Positions 1-9,886 of a stretch of DNA of 64,000 nt are shown one piece after another. The notes beneath the pieces were generated by a model, which saw nothing but the letters and a program-made list of their open reading frames with translations, made no database searches and was not told where the DNA came from. Source of the stretch: Luteimonas chenhongjianii (GTDB taxonomy: Bacteria; Pseudomonadota; Gammaproteobacteria; Xanthomonadales; Xanthomonadaceae); the NCBI RefSeq assembly GCF_002327105.1, contig NZ_CP023406.1:2170001-2234000 (forward strand), in the 5' to 3' direction. Position numbers and translations under genes: made by a program. Position 1 is the first letter of the stretch. Every line of letters begins with the position of its first letter.

Positions 1-568
1 TGTGGTCCATCGCGCCGAGATAGTCGTCGAAGGTCGACCAGTCGCCCGGGTTGCGCCAGTGGTACTGCACGTCGATGCGGGCGAGCCAGTCCGCGTCGAA
101 GGCGTCGCCCTCGGCTGACGCGTGGAAGTTCACGTGGGCCGATGACCAACCGGCTGCGCGCGCCAGCGCCTGCAATGCGTCCGCCAGTGCCCGACGATCA
201 TGCGCGTCGCTCGCGAGCAGGCGCGGGCCGGTGACCGGCGAATAGGGCACCGCGCACAGAAGCTTGGGGAAATAGTCCCGCCCGTACTGCGCGTAGGCGC
301 GTGCCCAGGCATGGTCGAACACGAACTCGCCGTGGGAATTGGTCTTCGCGTACGCGGGCGCCGCCGCAACGAGCGTTCCATCGCGCCAGAGCGTCAGGTG
401 CCTGGGCGTCCAGCCCCAGTCCTCGCGCAGGCACCCGTGAAGTTCCAGGCCGCTCAGGAATGCGTGGGCGACAAAGGGGTTGGCGCCATCGTGCAAGGCA
501 TCCCAGTCGCCCGCGGCAACGCCGGTCAGCGACGTTAATACCCGGATTTCGCCTGCGGCCTGCGTCAC
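1..568 (-). CDS. GNAT-like acyltransferase of the COG3146/DUF482 family (partial, 3' end outside window)
   Basis: The reverse strand is open from a GTG at 568 to the window edge, giving 189 codons with no stop. The N-terminal half shows a segment reading NPFVAHAFLSGLE, then GCLREDWGWTPRHL, and later YFPKLLCAVPYSPVTGPRLL. These are hallmark blocks of the COG3146 (DUF482) 'predicted N-acyltransferase' family, which has a GNAT-like fold and is often annotated as a peptidoglycan biosynthesis/recognition protein. The substrate is unknown. Family members are about 370-390 residues, so roughly half is visible. The GTG start is a choice: the frame stays open a little further upstream without a better start, and only a weak AGAG lies before the GTG. 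The forward-strand ORFs here are shadows. Confidence 0.75.
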   Translation of the reverse strand, partial: MTQAAGEIRVLTSLTGVAAGDWDALHDGANPFVAHAFLSGLELHGCLREDWGWTPRHLTLWRDGTLVAAAPAYAKTNSHGEFVFDHAWARAYAQYGRDYFPKLLCAVPYSPVTGPRLLASDAHDRRALADALQALARAAGWSSAHVNFHASAEGDAFDADWLARIDVQYHWRNPGDWSTFDDYLGAMDH

Positions 569-768
569 GGCCGAAGCTCTAGGGCCTGGATCATCCGAGG
601 CGCCTCGAAGTGGGCCTGGCCGGCGCAAGGCGTGAGCAGCGATGCGGACGGCGGCGGAGCGATCCCGCCCGCCGAAGCCGCCATGTGAGCGGCGGCAACA
701 CCCGCCAGCTCACGGGGAAGAAGCCCTGCCGTAGCTCGTTGTCCATGCGCGTCGTCGACGCCGCCGGC

Positions 769-1818
<1,050 letters not shown>

Positions 1819-1847
1819 TCAGCGGACCGGAACAATCCATTCGCGAC

Positions 1848-1871
1848 ACGCCGCCCCAAGCGGCGTTTTTT
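1848..1871 (+). terminator. Intrinsic terminator within the ald leader
   Basis: A perfect 7-bp stem (ACGCCGC, loop CCCAA, GCGGCGT) runs straight into six T residues at 1866-1871. It points toward ald and ends 17 bases before the ald ATG. The upstream gene trxB runs the other way, so no upstream gene needs this terminator. It therefore sits in the 5' leader of ald or ends a short leader RNA. An imperfect hairpin can be drawn just upstream (about 1808-1832). Confidence 0.75.
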
Positions 1872-1888
1872 GTGCAGGAGTCGGCGAC

Positions 1889-2956
1889 ATGCGTATCGGG
1901 ATTCCCAGTGAGACCAAGACCCTCGAAGGCCGCGTGGCCCTGGTACCTGCCGCGGCGGGCGATCTGGTCAACCGTGGTCACGAAGTGTGGGTGCAGCAGG
2001 GCGCAGGCCTGAAGTCCGGCTTCGCCGATGATGCCTACACCCGGCTGGGCGTGAAGATCGCGCCTGATGCCGCCGCGCTGTACGAAAAGGGCCAGTTGAT
2101 CGTCAAGGTCAAGGAGCCGATCGAAGGCGACCTCGCCCTGCTGCGCCCTGACCACCTGCTGTTCTGCTACCTGCATCTGGCCCCGCTGCCGGAGCTGACC
2201 AGGCGTCTGCTCGACATCGGCCTGACCGGCGTTGCCTTCGAGACCGTGGAGCTCGACAACGGCGACCTGCCGCTACTGGCGCCGATGTCGGTGATCGCCG
2301 GCAAGATCGCCGTCCAGGTCGGCACGCATTACCTGCACCAGCCGCTCGGCGGTAAGGGCAAGCTGCTTGGCGGCCTGCCGTCGACCGAGCGCGGCAAGGT
2401 CGTGGTGTTCGGCGCAGGCGTGGCAGGCGGTGCCTCGGCGGCACTGGCCGCGGCCGGCGGTTCCAACGTCGTGGTGTTCGAGAAGCGCGCCGACCGCATG
2501 GACCAGATGATGCGCCTGGGCAACAACGTGACCGCCCTGTATCCGTATGACGAAGTGGTCGCGCGCGAGGTTGCATCGGCCGATCTGATCATCGGCGCGG
2601 TGCTGGTGACCGGTGCGGTCGCGCCGCATGTGGTGACCCGCGAGATGATGAAGTCGATGGAGAACGGCAGCGTGCTCGTCGACATCTCGATCGACCAGGG
2701 CGGCTGCTTCGAAAGTTCGCGCGCAACGACCTGGAAGGAGCCCACCTACGTCGAGGAGGGCCTCACCCACTTCTGCGTGACCAACATGCCCGGCGCCGTG
2801 CCGCAGACTTCGTCGCAGGCGATCTGCGCGGCGATCCTGCCGTGGGTCAACAAGCTGGCCTCGGGCCAGTGGCGCGACAACCAGGCATTGGTCCGGGGTA
2901 TCAACGTCGAAGGCGGCAAGCTGGTACACCCTGCGCTGCAGGGCATGAAACTTTGA
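1889..2956 (+). CDS. ald: Alanine dehydrogenase
   Basis: This 355-residue enzyme catalyses NAD-dependent interconversion of L-alanine with pyruvate and ammonia. The N-terminus MRIGIPSETKTLEGRVALVP is the classic Ald/PntA signature. The substrate-site lysine (VKVKEP) and histidine (CYLHLAP) are present, as is the Rossmann loop VFGAGVAGGASA. The ATG at 1889 has CAGGAG eight bases upstream. The frame extends 62 codons further up, but only across the leader. An intrinsic terminator directly precedes the ribosome-binding site, so expression may depend on readthrough. The protein is slightly shorter than the usual ~370 residues. Confidence 0.96.
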   Translation: MRIGIPSETKTLEGRVALVPAAAGDLVNRGHEVWVQQGAGLKSGFADDAYTRLGVKIAPDAAALYEKGQLIVKVKEPIEGDLALLRPDHLLFCYLHLAPLPELTRRLLDIGLTGVAFETVELDNGDLPLLAPMSVIAGKIAVQVGTHYLHQPLGGKGKLLGGLPSTERGKVVVFGAGVAGGASAALAAAGGSNVVVFEKRADRMDQMMRLGNNVTALYPYDEVVAREVASADLIIGAVLVTGAVAPHVVTREMMKSMENGSVLVDISIDQGGCFESSRATTWKEPTYVEEGLTHFCVTNMPGAVPQTSSQAICAAILPWVNKLASGQWRDNQALVRGINVEGGKLVHPALQGMKL

Positions 2957-3002
2957 CGTAAGATCAAAGGCCTGTACCGACTTTCTCAGGTAAAGACGCA
3001 CG

Positions 3003-5384
3003 GTGGCACTCCCGCTTTCAGACCGCGCCAAGCGCCCGCGCCGCGCCGCCCAGGAGTCCGCTCCCGCGGCATCGGCCCATGTGGTGCCCAATCCGCGCCG
3101 GCAGCGCCTGGTCCGGGACATCGCGCTGATCCTGATCGCGCCATTGCTGCTGTATCTGCTGGCGTGCCTGGTCACCTACTCGCACACCGATCCGGGCTGG
3201 ACCAACGCCGGCAACGTCAGCGTGCCGCTGAACAATGTCGGTGGGCCGGTCGGCGCCTGGATCGCGGACGTGCTGCTGCACCTGTGCGGCTACGTCGCCT
3301 TCCTCTTGCCGCTGATCCTCGGCGCGGTCGCATGGATCGCATTGTTCGGCCTGGAGCGCGACCGCGAAGGCGTCGCCGATTTCGGGCCGGCGCTGCGGCT
3401 GGTGGGCATCGTGGGCTTTCTGGTCTCGGCGACCGGCCTGCTGTATCTGCGGCTGCCGGCGGTGGAGAACCTCTCGGCCGGTGGCGGCGGCATCCTCGGC
3501 CGCCTGGTGGGCAACTCGCTGTTCGGTGCGATCGGGCCGGTCGGCGGCAATCTGTTCCTGCTCGCGCTGTTCCTGGTGTCGGTCACGCTGGCGACCGGGC
3601 TGTCGTGGTTTGCGCTGATGGATCGCCTCGGCGGCTGGGCCCTGAAGCTGCCTGAGCTGTTCCGCCGCAGCAGCAAGCAGGCCACCGAGTGGAAGGAAGC
3701 GCGCGTCCATCGCGAGGAGCGCACCGAGGCGCGCAAGGTCGACAGCGAACTGCGGGCCAAACGCGCACCGGTCAGGATCGAGCCGCCCGCCACGCCGCCA
3801 GTGGTCGAGAAGAGCGAACGCGCCAAGCGCGAGCAGCAGATCCCGATGTTCCATGGCGTGGGCGCCAACGGTTCGGACCTGCCGCCGCTGTCGCTGCTCG
3901 ATGATCCCAAGCCGCAGCCCAACGGCTACGACGATGAGACGCTGGAAACCCTGTCGCGGCAGATCGAGTTCAAGCTCAAGGACTTCCGCATCGACGTGGA
4001 AGTCAAGGAAGCACAGCCCGGTCCCGTGATCACGCGCTTCGAGATGGAGCCCGCGCCCGGGGTCAAGGTCAGCCAGATCAGCTCGCTCGACAAGGACATC
4101 GCGCGCGGCCTGTCGGTCAAGGCGGTGCGCGTGGTCGACGTGATTCCGGGCAAGTCGGTGATCGGCCTGGAAATCCCGAACGTGCGCCGGGAGATGATCT
4201 ATCTCTCCGAGCTGCTGCGCTCCAGGGAATACGACAAGTCGGCCAGTCCGCTCACCCTGGCGCTCGGCAAGGGCATCGGCGGACAGTCGGTCGTGGCCGA
4301 TCTCGCGCGCATGCCGCATCTGCTGGTCGCTGGTACCACGGGCTCGGGCAAGTCGGTGGCGGTCAACGCGATGGTGCTGAGCCTGCTGTTCAAGGCCTCG
4401 CCGAAAGACCTGCGCATGCTGATGATCGACCCGAAGATGCTCGAGCTCAGCGTCTACGAGGGGATCCCGCACCTGCTGGCGCCGGTGGTCACCGACATGA
4501 AGGAGGCCGCGAACGGCCTGCGCTGGTGCGTGGCGGAAATGGAGCGCCGCTACAAGCTGATGAGCGCGGTGGGCGTGCGCAACCTGGCCGGTTTCAACAA
4601 GAAGGTCAGGGACGCTCAGGAGGCAGGGCAGCCCATGTCCGATCCGCTGTTCCGGCCGAACCCGGAATCGAGCGACGTCGCCGAACTGCTCGAGCCGCTG
4701 CCCTACATCGTCATCTTCATCGACGAATTCGCCGACATGATGATGATCGTCGGCAAGAAGGTCGAAGAACTGATCGCGCGCCTGGCGCAGAAGGCGCGCG
4801 CGGCCGGCATCCATCTGATCCTGGCCACCCAGCGCCCCTCGGTCGACGTCATCACCGGCCTGATCAAGGCCAACATCCCCACCCGCATCGCCTTCCAGGT
4901 CAGCTCCAAGATCGACTCGCGCACCATCCTCGACCAGTCGGGTGCGGAAACGCTGCTCGGCCACGGCGACATGCTCTACCTGCCGCCGGGCACCGCGCTG
5001 CCCGAGCGCGTGCACGGGGCATTCGTCTCCGACGAGGAAGTGCACCGCGTCGTCGAACACCTCAAGCAGAGCGGCAAGGCCGAGTACATCGAAGGCGTGC
5101 TCGACGAAGTGCAGACCATGGGCGACGGGACCGTGGTCGGTGCGACCGGCCTGCCGGAGAGCGGCGGCGGTGGTGGCGACGAGAGCGATCCGCTGTACGA
5201 CGAGGCGGTCAAGATCGTCACCGAAACGCGCCGCGCATCGATTTCCGGCGTGCAGCGCCGACTCAAGATCGGCTACAACCGCGCTGCGAGGCTGGTCGAG
5301 GCGATGGAAGCGGCGGGCGTGGTGACCCCGCCCGAGCACAACGGCGACCGCAGCGTGCTCGCGCCACCGCCGCCGCCGCGCTGA
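3003..5384 (+). CDS. ftsK: DNA translocase FtsK
   Basis: This 793-residue septal DNA pump couples chromosome dimer resolution and segregation to division. Four hydrophobic membrane segments fall in the first ~200 residues (for example [18 protein letters not shown]). A charged linker follows, then the motor with Walker A GTTGSGKS at about residues 443-450 and Walker [14 protein letters not shown]. The C-terminal winged-helix gamma domain, which reads KOPS sites, includes [18 protein letters not shown]. It starts at GTG 3003, 46 bp after ald. The linker is short compared with E. coli FtsK, as is usual in this family of bacteria. Confidence 0.96.
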   Translation: MALPLSDRAKRPRRAAQESAPAASAHVVPNPRRQRLVRDIALILIAPLLLYLLACLVTYSHTDPGWTNAGNVSVPLNNVGGPVGAWIADVLLHLCGYVAFLLPLILGAVAWIALFGLERDREGVADFGPALRLVGIVGFLVSATGLLYLRLPAVENLSAGGGGILGRLVGNSLFGAIGPVGGNLFLLALFLVSVTLATGLSWFALMDRLGGWALKLPELFRRSSKQATEWKEARVHREERTEARKVDSELRAKRAPVRIEPPATPPVVEKSERAKREQQIPMFHGVGANGSDLPPLSLLDDPKPQPNGYDDETLETLSRQIEFKLKDFRIDVEVKEAQPGPVITRFEMEPAPGVKVSQISSLDKDIARGLSVKAVRVVDVIPGKSVIGLEIPNVRREMIYLSELLRSREYDKSASPLTLALGKGIGGQSVVADLARMPHLLVAGTTGSGKSVAVNAMVLSLLFKASPKDLRMLMIDPKMLELSVYEGIPHLLAPVVTDMKEAANGLRWCVAEMERRYKLMSAVGVRNLAGFNKKVRDAQEAGQPMSDPLFRPNPESSDVAELLEPLPYIVIFIDEFADMMMIVGKKVEELIARLAQKARAAGIHLILATQRPSVDVITGLIKANIPTRIAFQVSSKIDSRTILDQSGAETLLGHGDMLYLPPGTALPERVHGAFVSDEEVHRVVEHLKQSGKAEYIEGVLDEVQTMGDGTVVGATGLPESGGGGGDESDPLYDEAVKIVTETRRASISGVQRRLKIGYNRAARLVEAMEAAGVVTPPEHNGDRSVLAPPPPPR

Positions 5385-5507
5385 ATCTCGGGCCCGCGGT
5401 GAATCGGTGCTGGACGGAACCGGCACCGGGCTCCGTTGTCGTTGCCGCATTCAGGTGCTGATTCGCACACTCCGGTCCTACGTCCCAAGTACTTCGAGGC
5501 CCTTGCC

Positions 5508-6149
5508 ATGCGCACGATGCTCCGCCACTCCCGCTGGTTCGTCGCGACCGCCGTGCTCACGGTCGCCGGCCTCGCCCAGGCCGCCGATGCGCGTCCGCAG
5601 CTCGATCAGTTCACCCGTGGGCTCAAGGGCCTGGAAGCGCAGTTCACCCAGCAGGTGGCCGATGGCAATGGCCGGACCAAGGAAAGCTCCAGCGGCTCGC
5701 TGGCCCTGTCGGCGCCGCGGCTGTTCCGCTGGGAATACGTGAAGCCGTATCCGCAGCTGATCGTCGCCGACGGACGGACCGTCTGGGTGTATGACCCCGA
5801 CCTGCAGCAGGTCACGCGCCGCCCGCAGGGCAGCCAGGAACAGGACAGCCCGCTGGCTGCACTGATCGACCCGTCCCGGATCGACCGCGATTTCGTCGTG
5901 ACCGAGGCCGGCACATCTGGTGGCCTGGACTGGCTCGAGCTGCGGCCCAAGCGCAGCGACAATGCCGCATTCGAACGCGCACGCATCGGCTTCGGCGGCG
6001 ACGGCACGCCGACCCGGATGGAAATCCACGACACCCTCGGCCAGCGCACGACCATCGGCTTCAGCGGGTGGAAGCGCAATCCGACGTTCGCGGCGGACAC
6101 CTTCCGCTACACGCCTGCCGCGGGCGTGGATGTGGTCGGCGAGGAATAA
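5508..6149 (+). CDS. lolA: Outer-membrane lipoprotein carrier protein LolA
   Basis: This 213-residue periplasmic chaperone shuttles lipoproteins from LolCDE to LolB. It has a signal peptide (a basic start, then WFVATAVLTVAGLAQA with cleavage after AQA or ADA). The mature part shows the LolA pattern LKGLEAQFTQ, a RLFRWEYVKPYPQLIVADG block and the later IDRDFV segment. The start is the ATG at 5508; a second ATG at 5517 would also leave the signal peptide intact. The gene lies 123 bp after ftsK, the usual ftsK-lolA-rarA order in gammaproteobacteria, and is followed by a strong terminator. Confidence 0.95.
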   Translation: MRTMLRHSRWFVATAVLTVAGLAQAADARPQLDQFTRGLKGLEAQFTQQVADGNGRTKESSSGSLALSAPRLFRWEYVKPYPQLIVADGRTVWVYDPDLQQVTRRPQGSQEQDSPLAALIDPSRIDRDFVVTEAGTSGGLDWLELRPKRSDNAAFERARIGFGGDGTPTRMEIHDTLGQRTTIGFSGWKRNPTFAADTFRYTPAAGVDVVGEE

Positions 6150-6188
6150 CCACGCGCGCCCGCACACTACGAGCTGCATGCAAACGAG

Positions 6189-6216
6189 CGGCCACCTTCG
6201 GGTGGCCGTTTCTGTT
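6189..6216 (+). terminator. Rho-independent terminator after lolA
   Basis: An 8-bp stem CGGCCACC/GGTGGCCG with a TTCG tetraloop is followed by TTTCTGTTTCT. It lies 40 bp after the lolA stop and before the convergent decayed gene. Confidence 0.85.
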
Positions 6217-6248
6217 TCTACCGTGGCAGGCAACGATTGCCGAAGCGC

Positions 6249-6790
6249 CTATCGATCCGTGTCGCCCACCTGACGGATCGGTGTGAATGCGGGCAGCACC
6301 AGTCGATAGTCGTAAGGCGCTCAGGCTGACGGCCACTGGGGCGCGCGCGGTTGATGGTCACCACGCCGCACGCGTCGACCTCCGGGCAGGCCCAGAACTG
6401 TCCGCGCTCGGCGGCGATGTCAATCGTGACGGGATCCAGATCATGGAGATACGCCGTCATCGGGTTTTTGCCGCCCGTGACTGCCGCGCTCAGTGCCGCA
6501 TGCTCACGCACCGGAATTTCCAGTGCGAGCAGCACAGGTCCGGTCCTGCTCCAATGCTCGACCAGATCGCTGGCGAGCAACGAAACCTCGCGGGTGCCAT
6601 GCATCTCGCCAAGGACCACGAGCCGGTGCTCGCCCGATTCGCGTAACAGTGTCTCCACCGCATCGCGGCGCCAATCCGCGGCCGCCGTCATCGATACGGC
6701 GAAAAGCAGCAGGCTGCCCGCCAGCTGCGCCAGCTGCGCCAGACGACGGCTTGTGGTTGTGATCACGTCCGCTTGCCGCAATATCGCCAT
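6249..6790 (-). pseudogene. ChaN-like (haem-binding/Tiki-type) protein, internally deleted and frameshifted
   Basis: The N-terminal part has a signal-like segment (LAGSLLLFAVSMTAAADW) and the motif VVLGEMHGTREV, typical of the ChaN/TraB-like superfamily. After about 40 more residues (LLALEIPVREHAALS) the frame jumps directly to what looks like the family's C-terminus (MTAYLHDLDPVTIDIAAERGQ), so about 130 central residues seem to be missing. Near 6321-6326 a single lost base shifts the frame. The correct ending, PYDYRLVLPAFTPIRQVGD and a stop at 6249-6251, is found in the neighbouring frame. Both lesions are inferred from family memory rather than an alignment. The start overlaps the upstream region of rarA. 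Confidence 0.6.
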
Positions 6791-6829
6791 GTCCGCATTC
6801 CGTTGCAGTGCACCGACAGGTTGAACCGC

Positions 6830-8200
6830 GTGCCCCGTTCCCGCCCATCCCGCGCCGATACCGGCGATCTGCTGCAGGTCGATCGCAGCGCCATGCGCCC
6901 GTTGGCGGAACGCATGCGGCCCGCAACGCTCGACGAGATGGTCGGGCAGCGACGCCTGCTGGCCGAGGGTACGGCGCTGCGCACGGCAGTGGAGGCGGGC
7001 AAGGTGCATTCGATGGTGCTGTGGGGGCCGCCGGGCTGCGGCAAGACCACCCTGGCGCTGCTGCTGGCCCATTACGCGGACGCAGAGTTCAAGGCGATTT
7101 CGGCGGTGCTGTCCGGCCTGCCCGAAGTGCGCCAGGTGCTGGCCGAAGCTGCGCACCGTTTCGATGGCGGGCGCCGCACGGTGCTGTTCGTCGACGAGGT
7201 ACATCGCTTCAACAAGACCCAGCAGGATGCGTTCCTGCCGCATATCGAACGCGGCACGATCGTGTTCGTCGGCGCGACCACCGAGAACCCGTCGTTCGAA
7301 CTGAACTCCGCGCTGCTGTCGCGTTGCCGCGTCCACGTCATGGAATCGGTGTCGCCCGACGACATCCTCCAATCCCTGCACCGCGCCCTGGACGATGCCC
7401 AGCGCGGTCTCGGCGATCGCGGGCTGCGGATCGCCGAGGACCTGCTGCGATTGATCGCGGTGGCCGCCGATGGCGATGTGCGCCGGGCGCTGACGCTGCT
7501 GGAGATTGCAGCGGAACTGGCGGGCGAGGGCGGGGAAGTGACGGCCGGCACCATCGAGCAGGTGCTGGCCGATCGCACGCGCCGCTTCGACAAGGGCGGC
7601 GAGCAGTTCTACGACCAGATCTCGGCCCTGCACAAATGCGTGCGCAGTTCGAATCCAGATGCCGCGCTGTACTGGCTGGCGCGGATGCTCGATGGCGGCT
7701 GCGATCCCGGTTATCTCGCACGGCGCATGACGCGCATGGCGGTCGAGGACGTCGGGCTGGCGGATCCGCGCGCCCTGCAGATGGCGATCGATGCCTGGGA
7801 AACCTATGACCGCCTCGGCAGTCCCGAGGGCGATCTCGCCCTCGCGCAACTGGTGATCTATCTCGCCAGCACCGCCAAATCCAACGCCGCCTACATGGCC
7901 TTCAACCAGGCCAAGCGCGACGTGCGCGAATACGGTACGCAGGACGTACCCATGCACATCCGCAATGCGCCGACCAAACTGATGAAAGAGCTGGGCTACG
8001 GCACCGGATACCAGTACGACCATGACGCGGAAGGCGGCATTGCCCTCGACCAGACGGGCTTTCCGGATGCGATGGGCGAGCGGATCTACTATCAGCCCGT
8101 CGCGCGTGGCATGGAACTCAAGCTCAAGGACAAGCTCGATGCCCTGCGCGCCGCGCGGGCGGATGCGGTCCGCAATGCGCAGTCCGCTGACGGCGATTGA
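6830..8200 (+). CDS. rarA: Replication-associated recombination protein A (MgsA/WRNIP1 family AAA+ ATPase)
   Basis: This 456-residue clamp-loader-like ATPase acts at stalled replication forks. Walker A GPPGCGKT is at residues 66-73 and the DEVH-type Walker B at 121-124. The sensor-1 region reads GATTENPSFELNSALLSRC. The C-terminal tetramerisation/DUF2237-like region includes YLARRMTRMAVEDVGLADP and AYMAFNQAKRDV. GTG 6830 was chosen because the peptide then runs into AMRPLAERMRPATLDEMVGQ, as in relatives; the frame is open 19 codons further up, but those overlap the divergent gene's start. Confidence 0.95.
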   Translation: MPRSRPSRADTGDLLQVDRSAMRPLAERMRPATLDEMVGQRRLLAEGTALRTAVEAGKVHSMVLWGPPGCGKTTLALLLAHYADAEFKAISAVLSGLPEVRQVLAEAAHRFDGGRRTVLFVDEVHRFNKTQQDAFLPHIERGTIVFVGATTENPSFELNSALLSRCRVHVMESVSPDDILQSLHRALDDAQRGLGDRGLRIAEDLLRLIAVAADGDVRRALTLLEIAAELAGEGGEVTAGTIEQVLADRTRRFDKGGEQFYDQISALHKCVRSSNPDAALYWLARMLDGGCDPGYLARRMTRMAVEDVGLADPRALQMAIDAWETYDRLGSPEGDLALAQLVIYLASTAKSNAAYMAFNQAKRDVREYGTQDVPMHIRNAPTKLMKELGYGTGYQYDHDAEGGIALDQTGFPDAMGERIYYQPVARGMELKLKDKLDALRAARADAVRNAQSADGD

Positions 8201-8322
8201 GCCCACGCCGTTTCCTGACCGGTGGCCCCGAAACAGACCCGCATGGGATCGCGGCGATCGACGATGGCCCGCCGCAATGCCGGCCCGCAGGCTTGGCGGC
8301 TGTTCGAGCCTGAGGTGTGCCG

Positions 8323-8739
8323 ATGCGGATGGCCTGTGTGCTGGTGCTGTGGTGGGGCGGGATGTCGGCGACGGATGCCCAATCGGTGTTCAAGTGCGCC
8401 GACGCCCGGGGTGGACACAGCTATCAGTCGGAACCGTGTAGCCAGGGCGCGCCCTTGCGGACCTGGACGGCGGACGGGCCGCCTGTGTTGGCGGAGGTGC
8501 CTGCCGCATCCAGCCCGGTCTCCCATGCGCCTGTACGGCGGACGCCCGGGGCCGGCGAACGCCGCGGAGTGTCCCCGCGGGTATCCCGCAGCCGTGGCGA
8601 CGATCAGCAAGCACGCTGCACCGCGGCCCGTGCCAATCGCGAAGCCGTGTTGCACAAGCTCGGCACCCGCCGTCGCTATGACGATCTGCGTCGTCTGAAC
8701 GATCGGGTCTCGGCGGTCTGCAACCATCGCGGGCAGTGA
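8323..8739 (+). CDS. Secreted DUF4124 domain protein
   Basis: This is a 138-residue exported protein of unknown function. A short signal peptide (MRMACVLVLWWGGMSATDAQ) is followed by VFKCADARGGHSYQSEPC, the DUF4124 core with paired cysteines. The C-terminal region is basic and carries two more cysteines (RC..., VCNH). ATG 8323 has TGAGG seven bases upstream, which decides it over the in-frame GTG at 8317. DUF4124 proteins are common and multi-copy in Xanthomonadaceae, probably periplasmic. It lies 122 bp downstream of rarA and may be a separate unit. Confidence 0.8.
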   Translation: MRMACVLVLWWGGMSATDAQSVFKCADARGGHSYQSEPCSQGAPLRTWTADGPPVLAEVPAASSPVSHAPVRRTPGAGERRGVSPRVSRSRGDDQQARCTAARANREAVLHKLGTRRRYDDLRRLNDRVSAVCNHRGQ

Positions 8740-8760
8740 CCGCGTGGCGCCTCATGGATC

Positions 8761-9102
8761 TCAGGGATTGCAGGGCCGGTTGCTGCCTTCCCAGCCATTG
8801 GGCAGGCGGCGGATGATCTGCCCACCAGCACATCGTTCGCCGGCCTCCAGCGGCGTCGCGCGGTAGGCCTCCTGCATGGGCGTGTTCGCGGAGCCTGCGG
8901 CGGGCCGTGGGTATTCATAGATCACGCGCTGGGGCACTGGCAGCTGGCGCGGATGGGCGCCCCTGTCGCTGCCGCTGCTGCTGGCGTGCAGCCAGGCGGC
9001 ATTCGATGCGACAAGCAGCGCCAGCAGCACGATCGCGGCCGCCTGCCAGGCCGAGCGTGTCCATTGGGCGGGCGCCGGAAACAGGAGGCGTTGACGCTGC
9101 AT
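8761..9102 (-). CDS. Small single-pass membrane or exported protein, unknown function
   Basis: This 113-residue product has one hydrophobic segment (QAAAIVLLALLVASNAAWLHA, about residues 19-39). A hydrophilic, Pro-rich periplasmic-type tail with two cysteines (GERCAGG and the final RPCNP) follows. The N-in basic start and the helix could also act as an uncleaved signal. No domain is recognised. The ATG at 9102 is preceded by CCTCCC rather than a Shine-Dalgarno, so the start is uncertain. It is divergent from lexA, with 174 bp between starts, and convergent with the DUF4124 gene. Confidence 0.55.
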   Translation of the reverse strand: MQRQRLLFPAPAQWTRSAWQAAAIVLLALLVASNAAWLHASSSGSDRGAHPRQLPVPQRVIYEYPRPAAGSANTPMQEAYRATPLEAGERCAGGQIIRRLPNGWEGSNRPCNP

Positions 9103-9267
9103 GGGAGGTTCCGGTGCGGGACGCGCTGATGCTAGGACCCGGGCATTGCCCTCGCCAGCTGGGGTCGCGCCCAGGGGGCTAAGCTGACAGCGACAGCGGC
9201 AGCGGCAGCGGCCGGGCCGGAAGGTCCTGGCCTGCGAGGCGGAATCGATGGCGCCGCGACGGCGCAA

Positions 9268-9285
9268 GGTGTACAAATGTACACC
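9268..9285. promoter_or_regulatory. LexA2-type SOS operator overlapping the lexA start
   Basis: The site GGTGTACAAATGTACACC has 8-bp perfect arms around a 2-bp centre. It matches the TGTACA-N2-TGTACA type reported for the second LexA of Xanthomonads, which governs the imuA-imuB-dnaE2 cassette. It contains the candidate ATG at 9277, so bound repressor would sit on the promoter and start region and shut down its own cassette. Confidence 0.85.
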
Positions 9286-9885
9286 ATGATCAGCCTGTCC
9301 CCCCAGCGAGCGGCAATCCTTGAATTCCTGCGTGAACGCATCGCCGCCGGCGCGCCACCGAGCCTGGCGGAGATCGCCGAGGCCTTCGGTTTCGCTTCGC
9401 GCAATGCCGCCCAAAAGCATGTGCAGGCCCTGGTTGCCGCCGGCCTCATCGAACTGCAGACCGGCCAGAAGCGCGGCCTGCGGCTGCCGGGGCAGGGCGA
9501 TCGGATGACGGCGTTGCCGGTGCTGGGGCGGGTCGCGGCAGGCGTGCCGATCGGCGCGGACATCGGCAGCGACCGGGTGCTGTGGCTGGACCGCAGCCTG
9601 TTCTCGCTGCGCCCGGATTACCTGCTGCGGGTGGAGGGCGACTCGATGATCGACGACGGCATCCTCGATGGCGATCTGGTCGGGGTGCACCGCAGCCGCG
9701 AGGCGCGCGATGGCCAGATCGTGGTTGCGCGGCTGGACGATGCGATCACGATCAAGCGGCTCGAACACCGGCCGGCAGGTGTGCGCCTGTTGCCCCGCAA
9801 TCGGGCGCATGCACCGATCGTGGTCGCAGCTGATGCGGATTTTTCGATCGAAGGCCTGTACTGCGGCCTGCTGCGGCAGGGCTGA
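9277..9885 (+). CDS. lexA: LexA2-type SOS repressor
   Basis: This 202-residue repressor combines an N-terminal winged helix (ISLSPQRAAILEFLRERI ... AEIAEAFGFASRNAAQKHV) with an S24 autoprotease domain. The Ala88-Gly89 scissile bond lies in GRVAAGVP, Ser123 in EGDSMIDDG, and Lys160 in AITIKRL. RecA filaments on single-stranded DNA would trigger self-cleavage and derepress this cassette. ATG 9277 has AAGG seven bases upstream but lies inside the operator; ATG 9286 (MISLSPQ) is the alternative. It heads lexA-imuA-imuB-dnaE2, with imuA starting one base after the stop. A second, classical LexA is likely elsewhere in the genome. Confidence 0.93.
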   Translation: MYTMISLSPQRAAILEFLRERIAAGAPPSLAEIAEAFGFASRNAAQKHVQALVAAGLIELQTGQKRGLRLPGQGDRMTALPVLGRVAAGVPIGADIGSDRVLWLDRSLFSLRPDYLLRVEGDSMIDDGILDGDLVGVHRSREARDGQIVVARLDDAITIKRLEHRPAGVRLLPRNRAHAPIVVAADADFSIEGLYCGLLRQG

Positions 9886-9886
9886 G

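Noticed and set aside
2948..2966. CTTTGA/TCAAAG hairpin around the ald stop
   Set aside because: Only 6 bp with no T-run; not enough for a terminator.
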